Shown here in pieces: positions 10,315 to 18,531 of a stretch of 64,000 bases of DNA. Every line of letters starts with the position of its first letter. The stretch's first letter is position 1. The notes under the pieces were generated by a model. It searched no databases. It saw only the letters and a program-made list of their open reading frames with translations, and was not told the origin of the DNA. The position numbers and the translations under genes were made by a program. The DNA comes from Stanieria cyanosphaera PCC 7437 (GTDB lineage: Bacteria; Cyanobacteriota; Cyanobacteriia; Cyanobacteriales; Xenococcaceae), in contig NC_019748.1 of assembly GCF_000317575.1 (NCBI RefSeq), positions 3,244,501 to 3,308,500 on the forward strand, read 5' to 3'.

Positions 10315-11400
10315 ATGGCAACAAATTTAAATATTCCTAACAATCCTGATAAAGAAAAAGCTCTCAATTTAGTCTTAAAACAAATCGAGCGCAATTTTGG
10401 TAAAGGTGCAATTATGCGCCTAGGGGATGCTACTCAAATGAAAGTAGAGACAATCCCTAGTGGTGCATTAACCTTAGATGTCGCTTTAGGTGGCGGTTTA
10501 CCAAAAGGAAGAATTATCGAAATTTATGGACCAGAAAGTTCTGGTAAAACAACTCTTGCTCTCCACGCGATCGCAGAAGTTCAAAAAGCAGGTGGTGTAG
10601 CAGCTTTTGTTGATGCTGAACACGCTCTCGATCCGACTTATTCAGCAGCTTTAGGAGTAGATATTGAAAATCTTCTGGTAGCACAACCAGATCATGGAGA
10701 ATCTGCTTTAGAAATTGTCGATCAATTAGTGAGATCTGCTGCTGTAGATTTAGTTGTAGTTGACTCTGTAGCTGCCTTAGTTCCTCGTGCAGAAATTGAA
10801 GGAGAAATGGGAGACAATCAAGTAGGGCTGCAAGCTCGCTTGATGAGTAAAGCCTTAAGAAAAATTGCTGGTAACATTGGTAAATCAGCCTCAACAGTAA
10901 TTTTTCTCAACCAACTCCGACAAAAAATTGGCATAACTTATGGTAGTCCTGAAGTAACCACTGGTGGTACAGCACTCAAGTTTTATGCCTCTGTTAGATT
11001 GGATATTAGAAGAGTACAAACTCTCAAAAAGGGTAGTGAAGGGGAATATGGTATTCGTGCCAAAGTTAAAGTAGCCAAAAACAAAGTTGCGCCTCCTTTT
11101 CGAGTAGCAGAATTTGATATTATTTTTGGTCACGGTATTTCTAATCTCGGTTGTATGTTAGATTTGGCGGAAGATACCGATGTAGTAGTTCGTAAAGGAG
11201 CTTGGTATAGCTATAACGGCGAAAATATTGGTCAAGGTCGAGATAACACGATTAAATACCTAGAAGAAAATCAAACTTTAGCTGCTGAAATCGAACAACA
11301 AGTCCGAGATAAATTGGCAATGGGAGCAGTATTAAGTTCTAATTCTTTGAGTGAGTACGATCCTGATGAAGATTCAGAATCTGAAGAGCTAATGGAATAA
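10315..11400 (+). CDS. recA: Recombinase RecA
   Basis: ATP-dependent DNA strand exchange protein and co-protease for LexA cleavage. The start is placed at ATG 10315 ([10 protein letters not shown]) with GAGGG four bases upstream; an in-frame TTG at 10300 would add five residues and lacks such a site. The product has 361 residues. Walker A is GPESSGKT at 72-79, with DAEHALDP, the Walker B-like [24 protein letters not shown] region, and the DNA-binding L2 region ([10 protein letters not shown] ... SPEVTTGG). The C-terminus is acidic, as usual. A rho-independent terminator follows immediately. lexA is in the same window, about 36 kb away. Confidence 0.98.
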   Translation: MATNLNIPNNPDKEKALNLVLKQIERNFGKGAIMRLGDATQMKVETIPSGALTLDVALGGGLPKGRIIEIYGPESSGKTTLALHAIAEVQKAGGVAAFVDAEHALDPTYSAALGVDIENLLVAQPDHGESALEIVDQLVRSAAVDLVVVDSVAALVPRAEIEGEMGDNQVGLQARLMSKALRKIAGNIGKSASTVIFLNQLRQKIGITYGSPEVTTGGTALKFYASVRLDIRRVQTLKKGSEGEYGIRAKVKVAKNKVAPPFRVAEFDIIFGHGISNLGCMLDLAEDTDVVVRKGAWYSYNGENIGQGRDNTIKYLEENQTLAAEIEQQVRDKLAMGAVLSSNSLSEYDPDEDSESEELME

Positions 11401-11408
11401 ACAAGTAG

Positions 11409-11438
11409 GATGGGGTAAATAACTTTGATTTCCCCATC
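11409..11438 (+). terminator. Rho-independent terminator of recA
   Basis: GATGGGG (11409-11415) pairs with CCCCATC (11432-11438), followed by TAAGTTTTTACTG. It begins 9 bp after the recA stop and 8 bp before the stop of the convergent DUF3493 gene. Confidence 0.75.
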
Positions 11439-11445
11439 TAAGTTT

Positions 11446-11736
11446 TTACTGTTTATTTTCTTGTTTTTCTTCCCAACGAAAGAGCCACACAACTAGAGCT
11501 ACTAAGCCAACTTGTAAACCTAAATTAGTCAATGTAGAGCTAACTTCTCTTCCTGCTGCTAGTTGTGCAAGAAAAACAAATGCACCAATTAACCCAGAAG
11601 CACCGAAAGCAACATAAAAAAACTTTCTTAAACCTCGATAGGGAGCTTTAGCTTCCGCTCTGAGCCTAGCATATTTTTCAGGAGATAATTTGCTTTTTGG
11701 GCGTGAAGTTGGTTTTTTGGTAGATGAATCTGACAT
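11446..11736 (-). CDS. DUF3493 membrane protein (LPA-type photosystem assembly family)
   Basis: The 96-residue protein has a basic, Ser/Lys/Pro-rich N-terminus (about 1-30), an EAKAPYRGLRKFFYVAFGASGLIGAF block leading into a first membrane helix (about 39-59), and a second helix (about 68-86) ending in RWEEKQE. This pattern is that of DUF3493, found in cyanobacteria and chloroplasts; plant relatives include the LPA (low PSII accumulation) factors. A role in photosystem assembly is therefore inferred from family membership only. It converges on recA with only 45 bp between stops. Confidence 0.85.
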   Translation of the reverse strand: MSDSSTKKPTSRPKSKLSPEKYARLRAEAKAPYRGLRKFFYVAFGASGLIGAFVFLAQLAAGREVSSTLTNLGLQVGLVALVVWLFRWEEKQENKQ

Positions 11737-11895
11737 TATTTATTATTTTGTTTTTTTGATGGTAAAGCACAGGAATGATTCCTTAGTTGTGCAATTACTA
11801 TCTTGATTATCTCTTGAATTTAGCTGATTTAGCTGATTTAAACGACTAATAGCAACTGGTTGTTTTAAAATATTACTAAGCTATTATTTAGCATT

Positions 11896-11967
11896 GCCGA
11901 TGTAGCTCAGGGGTAGAGTAGCTGATTCGTAATCAGTTTGCCGTGGGTTCAATTCCCATCATCGGCT
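11896..11967 (+). tRNA. trnT-CGU: tRNA-Thr (anticodon CGU)
   Basis: A complete cloverleaf can be folded. The acceptor stem is GCCGATG (11896-11902) with CATCGGC (11960-11966). The D arm is TAGCTCAGGGGTAGAGTA. The anticodon stem GCTGA/TCAGT has loop TTCGTAA, giving CGT at 11928-11930, and the T arm is GTGGG-TTCAATT-CCCAT. The discriminator base is T. CCA is not encoded. It lies just left of a scar containing a decayed transposase and a tRNA-Gly fragment. Confidence 0.93.
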
Positions 11968-12107
11968 TAAGCCTTTCTTGGCTTAAGGCAATCTCTTAGG
12001 TATGATTGCATTACACTTATTCAAACCCAAATAAACCTACTTAAACCTTAAATCTAGATCGAAGTTAGATCGTGCAATGGACAAAATAGAACAGCTAAGT
12101 AGCTCCA

Positions 12108-12260
12108 CCTAAAAAAACACTGGATGCTATTGTCGAAAGCGGTAATGATTATCTAGTGGTGCTCAAGAAAAATCAAAAAACATTACATCAACAACTATCT
12201 GTCTCATTCTTGTTTGTCAGCAGTCGATCAACCTAATAAGCATTGGGTGACTAGATTTTA
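12108..12260 (+). pseudogene. Decayed DDE transposase fragment (ISAs1/IS4-like)
   Basis: In one frame the DNA reads KKTLDAIVESGNDYLVVLKK and then NQKTLHQQLS before stop codons and a frame change. Residues of the type G-x-x-Y-(L/V)-x-x-(L/V)-K-x-N-Q-x-x-L are the hallmark of the ISAs1 transposase region near the second catalytic acid. Only about 35 recognisable codons remain; a +1 frame piece DQPNKHWVT may continue it. No inverted repeats were identified. It is a dead remnant within the 12.0-12.4 kb scar. Confidence 0.6.
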
Positions 12261-12345
12261 GTACCTTAGTTTCAATCGAGGTAGCAAGCATCCTTCTCGC
12301 TTCAGAGAACTTTAGAACTAATTACTGATATAATGTTTTTTTTTA

Positions 12346-12390
12346 TAGCCTTTCAAGCTAATGATGGAAGTTCGATTCCCCCTACCCGCT
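12346..12390 (+). pseudogene. 3' half of a tRNA-Gly(UCC)-like gene
   Basis: From about 12346 the sequence follows the second half of a cyanobacterial tRNA-Gly(UCC): anticodon 3' side (CCTTTCAAGCTAATGATGG, with TTC where TCC is expected plus flanks), T arm around AGTTCGATTCCC, and acceptor 3' strand TACCCGC followed by T. No 5' half with D arm and GCGGGTA exists upstream; instead there is a T-run and a transposase remnant. It cannot be functional. Such 3' tRNA fragments are typical of att sites left by tRNA-targeting integrases, but no integrase gene is present. Confidence 0.65.
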
Positions 12391-12601
12391 TTAGCTTATA
12401 ATTCACGACAATTTTATCATTTAGAGTTTTACTCACCTCACTAACCCCCAAAAACAAATTGGGATTTACAACAGAGGTAAGAAAAAAAGACTTGACGAAC
12501 GAGAAAATTTAAGCAATGATTCCAAGAAAATTGTCTCTCGTTGACAATAGGAAGAACGTCAATCGTATCCAACATTGTTTCAGAAAATCGATTTTATTTG
12601 A

Positions 12602-13858
12602 ATGTGTTCAGTAGATATTTTGATTCTTGCCAATGGTCCTGGAGAAATTACTACTTGGGTGCGTCCAGTAGTTCAAGCTTTACGTCAAGAATTAAATTTA
12701 AATCCTGAAAGAGATCGCGCCAAAGCTCGAATTTCCGTAGTTTTATCTCCTTGTCCTCATAGTACGGGTCAAGAAGCAGCGATCATGAAAAGCTATCCAG
12801 AAGTAGACCGCGTACAAACGGCGGAACATTTTTTTTCTTTTTTACTAAGCGGTAAAACGGCAGATAATTGGGATTGGTATGACCGAGGGATAGTCATTTT
12901 TCTAGGCGGAGATCAATTCTACGCTTTAATTCTTGGTCGACGTTTAGGATATCAAACCCTGGTTTATGCTGAATGGGAAGCAAGATGGTATCGTTGGCTA
13001 GATCATTTTGCAGTGATGAAACCAGAAGTGATGGCTAAAGTTCCAGCAAAATATCACTATAAATTCACAGTTGTGGGCGATTTAATTGCTGATATTAATC
13101 AGAGCAGTCAGACAAAAAACCTTCCGCTAAAACCCGTAATTGGATTATTACCAGGCTCTAAACCAGCTAAACTTGCTCAAGGAATACCTCTGTGTTTAGC
13201 GATCGCAGAGAAAATTCAGGCACAACGACCAGATGTTACTTTTATTATTCCTGTTGCTCCTACTTTAAGTTTGACAACTTTAGCTCAATATAGCGATCAT
13301 CAATTGAATCCTATTATTAATCAACTAGGTGGTGTCGGCGGTTATCTTAGCTCAGAGCAAATAGTGACGACTGGAGGAACCACAATCAAATTAATTACTC
13401 AGTTTCCTGCTTATGATGAGCTAATTCAATGTCAATTATGTTTGACTACAGTAGGAGCAAATACAGCCGAACTAGGTTCTTTAGCGATTCCAATGATTGT
13501 TTTGATTCCTACTCAACAATTAGATGCGATGAGAGCTTGGGATGGTTTACCTGGAATTTTGGCTAATTTACCAGGGATTGGTAGCAGCTTTGCTAAGTTA
13601 ATTAATTGGTTAGTAATTAAGCAAAAACGTTTGTTTGCTTGGCCAAATATTTGGGCAAAAGCAGAAATTGTGCCTGAATTAATTGGTCGTTTGCAACCGA
13701 ATCAAATTGCGGAAATGGTATTAGATTATCTTGATCACCCTGAAAAACTGCAACAAATACGCGATCAATTAATTGCCGTGAGGGGAGACAAAGGTGCATC
13801 TCAAAAAATAGCTCGAATAACTATACAAAAACTACATATAAATAGCGAAAATCTTTAA
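12602..13858 (+). CDS. Lipid-A-disaccharide synthase-related glycosyltransferase-like protein
   Basis: The 418-residue protein begins MCSVDILILANGPGEITTWV, the nucleotide-sugar-binding start seen in the cyanobacterial/plastid LpxB-related family. Later blocks fit the same GT-B fold: YAEWEARWYRWLDHFAVM, LLPGSKPAKLAQGIPLCLAIAEKI, and the acceptor-side TVGANTAELGSLAIPMIVLIPTQ. True LpxB joins UDP-diacylglucosamine to lipid X. The cyanobacterial relatives are shorter or differ in key regions and their substrate is not established, so no symbol is given. The leader (12391-12601) carries TTGACG/TTGACA boxes but no promoter can be assigned with confidence. Confidence 0.8.
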   Translation: MCSVDILILANGPGEITTWVRPVVQALRQELNLNPERDRAKARISVVLSPCPHSTGQEAAIMKSYPEVDRVQTAEHFFSFLLSGKTADNWDWYDRGIVIFLGGDQFYALILGRRLGYQTLVYAEWEARWYRWLDHFAVMKPEVMAKVPAKYHYKFTVVGDLIADINQSSQTKNLPLKPVIGLLPGSKPAKLAQGIPLCLAIAEKIQAQRPDVTFIIPVAPTLSLTTLAQYSDHQLNPIINQLGGVGGYLSSEQIVTTGGTTIKLITQFPAYDELIQCQLCLTTVGANTAELGSLAIPMIVLIPTQQLDAMRAWDGLPGILANLPGIGSSFAKLINWLVIKQKRLFAWPNIWAKAEIVPELIGRLQPNQIAEMVLDYLDHPEKLQQIRDQLIAVRGDKGASQKIARITIQKLHINSENL

Positions 13859-14117
13859 ATTTTTCTTGTAAAAAACGCTGATAGATGATCAATTGATATG
13901 TTAGTCTGGAAAAAAATAATTAGTCAGAAAAGTTTTGCCTAAAATTTAGATTTATTTGGCGTAGCAAAACTATTAATAATTATCTTAAATTAAATTTTGA
14001 TCATCTTTTATTTTTGTCTTGGTGCTATTTATTTTATTGTTAATTAAATAGAAACTTAATTACCTATTTAAACAAAAGATTAGTTATTTAAATAATATAA
14101 TAGTGATTAAACAAACT

Positions 14118-15278
14118 ATGAAATTATTTTATTTGTCAAGTAAATTTGGCACGGGAATATTTATTTTATTATTTTTGTTAATTAAACAATGTAATCAAGC
14201 TCAAGCGGTAACATTTAAATTCAATAATGATTTTTATAATATAGAAAGCAAATATTTAGGATTTTTGAATGATGACCAAGATTTTTTGCCATCTTTATAT
14301 TTATTGAATAATCAACCTAAGCAAGAAATTTTTAATTTACGAGAACAAGTTGCTAAAATTAATTATACTGCTTTAGAAACAACTCAGCCAAAACTGATTA
14401 ACCATTTAATTGCTAGTCTTAAAAAAATACAAATTCAGCCAATTAATAATAATGATTTATCCCCAAATAATATACCAATTTTAGCCCAATCAGAATTTAA
14501 TGATATTTATAAAGATGTTTATGATTTTGATATTGACTTAGTAGAAAATAACGAAAAAACAGGAATAATAAAAAATTCAATTAATACTATCATAAAACAA
14601 AAAATCCCCCATTATGTAGCTAGCTTTAGTAATTATCAACCCAGTGTAAACTTATTACAAGGTTCAGTAGATAATAGTTGGACAAGAATTTCTTCCAGAG
14701 TACCGCAATTACTCACTTTTAATTCAAACAATAATCATACTAGACTTGAATTTGACTCGAGAACACCAGTAAACGCAAAACTTGAATTCAATAGGCAAGG
14801 TAATATTTATCAATGGTCAGAGCAAGCTTTAGAGGGGCGGTGGGCAGAATTTGATTCTCCTCTAGATAAACTCCGTAACGAAGTAATCTTTGATTTTAGA
14901 AATTTTCAAGCAAATCACTTGAATCAACATTTATCAATTAATTCCAATATAATTACAACTTCTCAAACAACATTATTTGCGACAATAACACCTCAACAAT
15001 ATCAATCGGCATATTCAATCAATCTTCAAAATAATTATCCTAAATCAGACTCTTTAAAAAAACTAGATCAATTATTAGAACAAGAAAAAAAAGAGTTTCA
15101 ACAACAACAAAATAGAATTTTAAGAAAACTTGAACAAGAACAAAAAAATCGACTTGAAAAAGCTAAAAGAAAACAAGAAATGAGGATAAAACAAAAACAA
15201 AATGAATTAAGAATAGCTAAAAAAATCCAAGAAAATAGACATAAAAACTTACAAAAAGAAATAATCAATCAAAAATAA
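14118..15278 (+). CDS. Secreted protein of unknown function with C-terminal coiled coil
   Basis: The start is placed at ATG 14118 (MKLFYLSSKFGTGIFILLFL); a GTG at 14103 would add five residues. The first ~30 residues form a signal peptide, with cleavage likely after AQA. The mature N-terminal region (AVTFKFNND...) is Asn-rich without a recognised domain. Residues from about 315 to the end are a charged Lys/Glu/Gln-rich coiled coil (LEQEKKEFQQQQNRILRKLE...). It is extremely AT-rich and Asn/Lys-rich compared with its neighbours, and I recognise no family. Both flanks are non-coding. It may be a lineage-specific periplasmic or surface protein. Confidence 0.65.
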   Translation: MKLFYLSSKFGTGIFILLFLLIKQCNQAQAVTFKFNNDFYNIESKYLGFLNDDQDFLPSLYLLNNQPKQEIFNLREQVAKINYTALETTQPKLINHLIASLKKIQIQPINNNDLSPNNIPILAQSEFNDIYKDVYDFDIDLVENNEKTGIIKNSINTIIKQKIPHYVASFSNYQPSVNLLQGSVDNSWTRISSRVPQLLTFNSNNNHTRLEFDSRTPVNAKLEFNRQGNIYQWSEQALEGRWAEFDSPLDKLRNEVIFDFRNFQANHLNQHLSINSNIITTSQTTLFATITPQQYQSAYSINLQNNYPKSDSLKKLDQLLEQEKKEFQQQQNRILRKLEQEQKNRLEKAKRKQEMRIKQKQNELRIAKKIQENRHKNLQKEIINQK

Positions 15279-15568
15279 TAATACATTTAAGTAATATTGA
15301 AAAATAATTTATATGATTGAGAAATGCTTGGGGACAATAGCGCGTGGGATGTACAGAACCAAGTAAGAAGGAAATAAAGTGTAATCAATCGTATCTAGGT
15401 ACTGATCCTAAATCCTGTTTAGATACAATGCTTAAAAGCAAGTCAAGGCAGCGATGCGACCGCCTTTGAGAAGGCAGAAGGACGGAGGCAGAAGTATTTG
15501 AGCCTAATTAAAATCTTTGCTCAAAAGTATGTTTTGGTAATCGGATTTCGTATGAGATAGCTAAAGAT

Positions 15569-16531
15569 TTAAGGATGAACACTTCCGTCAGGCATAATTG
15601 CCCCTTTAAAATTAATGCCACTCAAAATACTATTCTTTAAGTTAGCACTTTTTAAATCAGCCCCTCTTAAATAAATATCTATCAAACTAGCATTAGATAA
15701 ATTAGATTGTTGTAGATTAGTTTGATATAGTAAAGCAAATCTCAAGTTAGCATACTGTAGTTTTACGCAACTAAGATTTGCCTTATTAAGATTAGCTGAA
15801 CTTAAATCTACTCGACTAGGTTGACTTACTCCTGCTAAATTTAATTCAGAAATAGTTGCCAAACTAGTATTAATTTCTTTGAGTACAGCACCAGTTAGAT
15901 TAGCACCACGTAAATTAGCACTGCGTAAGTTAGAACCTTTTAAAGCTGCGTGTTGTAAATCAGCTTTTTGTAAATTACTTTCACTGAGATCGGCTTTATT
16001 TAAATTAGCTCCGCTTAAATCAACATTACTGAGATTTGCTCCACTTAAGTCTGCCCGAGTCAAATTAGCTCCGCTTAAATCAATACCACTGAGATTTGCT
16101 CCACTTAAGTCTGCCCGAGTCAAATTAGCTCCGCTTAAATCAACACCACTTAAATTAGCTCCACTCAGATTAGCGTCAGTAAAATCAGTATTTTTGAGAC
16201 ATGATTTATGGAGATTAGCTTTACTCAAATCTACCCTAGGTAAGCTTGCTCCTTCTAAATTAGACCAGCTTAAATCTGCCTCAGCTAAATCCGCTGCCTT
16301 GAGATTAGCATCAACTAATTGAGCTTGAAATAATCTAGCATGAATCAAATCGGCTCTAATTAAATTAGCTCTGGTAAGATTTGTGCCACTTAAATTAGCC
16401 CAATCTAATTCAGCACGACTAAGATTTATATCAGATAAATCAACTTGAACTAAATCAAGTCCGCTTAAATCAGCGCGACTAAAATCTCTTTTTCCTGTTT
16501 GATAAAGATGTAACAGTTCTTCACCATTCAT
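15569..16531 (-). CDS. Pentapeptide-repeat protein
   Basis: The preferred start is the ATG at 16531 (MNGEELLHLYQTGKRDFSRA), the usual beginning of cyanobacterial pentapeptide proteins; an upstream ATG at 16612 would add 27 residues without family character. About 280 residues then follow the A(D/N)LXX rule (LSGANLTRADLSGANL...), which folds as a right-handed quadrilateral beta-helix. A short break (INTSLATISELNLAGVSQPS) divides the array. No signal peptide or extra domain is present. Function is not predictable from such repeats. Within it, 60-bp DNA units are tandemly duplicated. Confidence 0.88.
   Translation of the reverse strand: MNGEELLHLYQTGKRDFSRADLSGLDLVQVDLSDINLSRAELDWANLSGTNLTRANLIRADLIHARLFQAQLVDANLKAADLAEADLSWSNLEGASLPRVDLSKANLHKSCLKNTDFTDANLSGANLSGVDLSGANLTRADLSGANLSGIDLSGANLTRADLSGANLSNVDLSGANLNKADLSESNLQKADLQHAALKGSNLRSANLRGANLTGAVLKEINTSLATISELNLAGVSQPSRVDLSSANLNKANLSCVKLQYANLRFALLYQTNLQQSNLSNASLIDIYLRGADLKSANLKNSILSGINFKGAIMPDGSVHP
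16021..16140. repeat. 60-bp tandem duplication inside the pentapeptide gene
   Basis: 16021-16080 and 16081-16140 differ at only a few of the first bases and are otherwise identical over 60 bp (20 codons, four pentapeptides). The flanking 60-bp blocks are diverged copies. This indicates recent in-frame expansion of the beta-helix. Confidence 0.9.
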
Positions 16532-16640
16532 TAATTTATAATTTCGATTGTTTAATTGATTAACTGAATTCAATATTTGAGAATAGCTAATCAATAGAGT
16601 TCCCGATCGCACTGGAAAACTAACAGCGATCGAGAATGAT

Positions 16641-17237
16641 TTACGTAGTTTGCCAACTTAAATAGGGTAATTTAGAGGCAGTTGCTTGAATTTGGTTTTT
16701 TTGATTGACTAATTGACCGCAACTATCCCAAGTTCCTGTTAGAAACATTTGTCTAACACCTTCATTGATCCTAACCTTGCTAGTTAAGTCATCACAAATA
16801 ACAGACATAGTATCAAGATTGACTTCAATCTGAGCTTGAGGATGATTTTGAAGTTGTTGTTGTAGTTGAGCTACAGTTGCTGGTTCGGCAATGACACAAG
16901 GTACACCAATCGCCACACAGTTACCAAAGAAAATTTCTGCAAAACTTTCTCCCACAATCGCTTGAATTCCCCAGCGAGCTAAAGCTTGAGGTGCGTGTTC
17001 GCGAGATGAACCACAACCAAAATTGGCATTGACTACTAAAATGTTTGCTTCTTGATACTGAGGTAGATCGAATGGGTGTTTTCCTTGAGCTTGAATCCGA
17101 TCATCAGCAAAAGCTTGTTCACCTAAACCATCAAATGTAACACAACGAAGAAAGCGAGCCGGGATAATTCGGTCAGTATCGATATCATTCCCAATTACAG
17201 GTATTCCTGTACCCAAAATTTGTGTGATTTTACTCAT
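16641..17237 (-). CDS. leuD: 3-isopropylmalate dehydratase small subunit
   Basis: LeuD pairs with LeuC to isomerise 2- to 3-isopropylmalate in leucine synthesis. The 198-residue length is normal. Family motifs include [15 protein letters not shown] near the N-terminus and [15 protein letters not shown], the substrate-loop signature of the aconitase swivel domain, followed by [12 protein letters not shown]. leuC is not adjacent, as is usual in cyanobacteria. The start ATG at 17237 is preceded by AAGGAAAA on the reverse strand. It is followed 109 bp downstream by the pentapeptide gene on the same strand. Confidence 0.96.
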   Translation of the reverse strand: MSKITQILGTGIPVIGNDIDTDRIIPARFLRCVTFDGLGEQAFADDRIQAQGKHPFDLPQYQEANILVVNANFGCGSSREHAPQALARWGIQAIVGESFAEIFFGNCVAIGVPCVIAEPATVAQLQQQLQNHPQAQIEVNLDTMSVICDDLTSKVRINEGVRQMFLTGTWDSCGQLVNQKNQIQATASKLPYLSWQTT

Positions 17238-17832
17238 AGAATTTTTCCTTGAAATAGCAAAATGATATTATCCAAAATTAACTGTGCTTTGTCATCTCTA
17301 GTTTTTCTCGATTAGCTACTAATTTATAAACAGCTAACCAAATAATCGAGTAAATTATCTTGGATTTGCGCTACTCCTTCAGATTTAGCTAGCCCCTCAA
17401 GGGGCTATTTTTATTTTATTGTCATATTTCCAATTATTAGTTTTTATCGGTGCATTAGCATTATTTATTCACTAACACCATCATTTTTATTTATCAATTT
17501 AAAAAAAAAGAATATTTGATTCTATTGGTTGTAAAACATACATTGAAATTGGGCTTTACCAAAGCATCTTGCTGAGAAACAAATTATACGAATTTGATTT
17601 AATTGTGAGATAAATTGAAGAAAAAAAGGTAATAGGTAATAAATTAAAATTGACTGGTGGAATGCCAGTCACCCGCAGGCACCGCCTTTCAAAGGCGTTG
17701 TACCGCGTGACTTCTGACTTCATACCCCTTACCTCTAAGTATTTATTAATTTTCTCATTATTTTTTCCAATTGGGATTAAATCTCCAGCAACTGACCTTT
17801 CTAGAGAAGAAAACAAGTGGAGTCGAAAAAAT
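17238..17832. other. Gap with an orphan terminator and small palindromic repeats
   Basis: This 595-bp stretch holds no supported gene. It contains a terminator-like hairpin at 17391-17406 reading rightwards with no gene upstream on that strand. Around 17629-17710 there are repeat-like tracts: GGTAATAGGTAAT steps, the inverted pair GACTGG...CCAGTC, and the hairpin CGCCTTTCAAAGGCG. The frame of the downstream transporter is open from 17650, but that extension translates these repeats and is not family-like. Confidence 0.6.
17391..17406 (+). terminator. Orphan rho-independent terminator
   Basis: AGCCCCTCAAGGGGCT forms a tight 7-bp GC-rich stem with a two-base loop, followed by ATTTTTATTTTATT. 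There is no coding gene on the plus strand upstream (leuD reads away). It may end a small RNA transcribed within 17240-17410, which includes the unpaired stretch CTACTCCTTCAG. Confidence 0.65.
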
Positions 17833-18507
17833 ATGAATTGGTTAATGAATACATTAATTATTGGGTTCTCTGCTGCTGTGGCAACCACTTTTGACGACAA
17901 CATATATTTGACAGCTTTTTTTGGAAAGATCAATCGCACTTTTCGCCCCAAGCATATTATTCTTGGTGAATATGTTGGTTTCAGTGTGCTAGTGTTTGCC
18001 AGTCTTCCTGGTTACTTTGGCAGTCTAATCATTCCCGAGATCTGGATTGGGTTGCTAGGTTTTCTTCCTATATTGATTGGGATTACTCATTTAATAAGTC
18101 GAGAAGATGAACAATATACAGTGCAAACTGTATCGGTTAAATTACCCTCTCGTACCAAATTTAAGTATCAGAATCAATCGCTCTGGAAAACGATCAAAGA
18201 TCCTCAAACCTACCGTGTTTCGGCAGCGACCATTGCTAATGGAGGCAACAATATTGGAATCTATGTACCGTTGTTTGCCAGTAGTAGTTTTCACAGTTTA
18301 TCGATAATATTATTTGTTTGCTATTTGACTGTTGGGTTGTGGTGCTTTCTTTCTTTTCACCTGACTCGTAATCCTCTAATGACTCCTGTTCTCACTCGCT
18401 ATGGTCGGAAAATTTTCCCATTTATATTAATTTGGTTGGGACTTACCATCCTGATTGAAAATAAAACATATCAACTTTTACCTAATATTGCAGTGTTCTC
18501 TAATTAA
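17833..18507 (+). CDS. CadD-family cadmium-resistance-type membrane transporter
   Basis: The start is set at ATG 17833 (MNWLMNTLIIGFSAAVATT), where family-like sequence begins; the open frame upstream encodes repeat DNA. The protein has 224 residues with a first helix carrying ATTFDDNIYLTAFF, the conserved FxDN motif of the Cad family, and about five to six helices in total. FRPKHIILGEYVGF, a GLLGFLPILIGI helix and ATIANGGNNIGIYVPLFA are also typical. Members are associated with cadmium or other cation export, but the substrate is not shown by the sequence. It converges on the next gene with a 24-bp gap. Confidence 0.85.
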   Translation: MNWLMNTLIIGFSAAVATTFDDNIYLTAFFGKINRTFRPKHIILGEYVGFSVLVFASLPGYFGSLIIPEIWIGLLGFLPILIGITHLISREDEQYTVQTVSVKLPSRTKFKYQNQSLWKTIKDPQTYRVSAATIANGGNNIGIYVPLFASSSFHSLSIILFVCYLTVGLWCFLSFHLTRNPLMTPVLTRYGRKIFPFILIWLGLTILIENKTYQLLPNIAVFSN

Positions 18508-18508
18508 A

Positions 18509-18526
18509 CAAAAGCGATCGCTTTTG
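18509..18526. terminator. Bidirectional palindrome with a HIP1 core between convergent genes
   Basis: CAAAAGCGATCGCTTTTG is a perfect 18-bp palindrome starting one base after the CadD-type stop and ending six bases before the stop of the convergent SDR gene. A-run and T-run on the two sides give a terminator-like hairpin in both directions, using the HIP1 octamer as its core. Confidence 0.5.
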
Positions 18527-18531
18527 CTGAA

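Noticed and set aside
10514-11133. Two long open frames antisense to recA
   Set aside because: They are shadows of recA, rich in Leu/Gln or Asn/Tyr/Ser, with no motif and no ribosome-binding site.
16021-16160. CRISPR-like regular repeats
   Set aside because: The 60-bp periodicity is coding (four pentapeptides per unit) with no spacers of unrelated sequence.
15879-16322. 147-codon open frame antisense to the pentapeptide gene
   Set aside because: Its apparent repeats (LAPLKS units) are the mirror of the pentapeptide repeat DNA.
17650-17832. Upstream 61-codon extension of the CadD-type gene
   Set aside because: It translates dispersed repeat sequence; family similarity begins only at MNWLMNTLIIGFS (17833).
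17556-17951. 131-codon open frame on the minus strand upstream of the CadD-type gene
   Set aside because: It crosses repeat DNA and the CadD start, has no family features and no Shine-Dalgarno.
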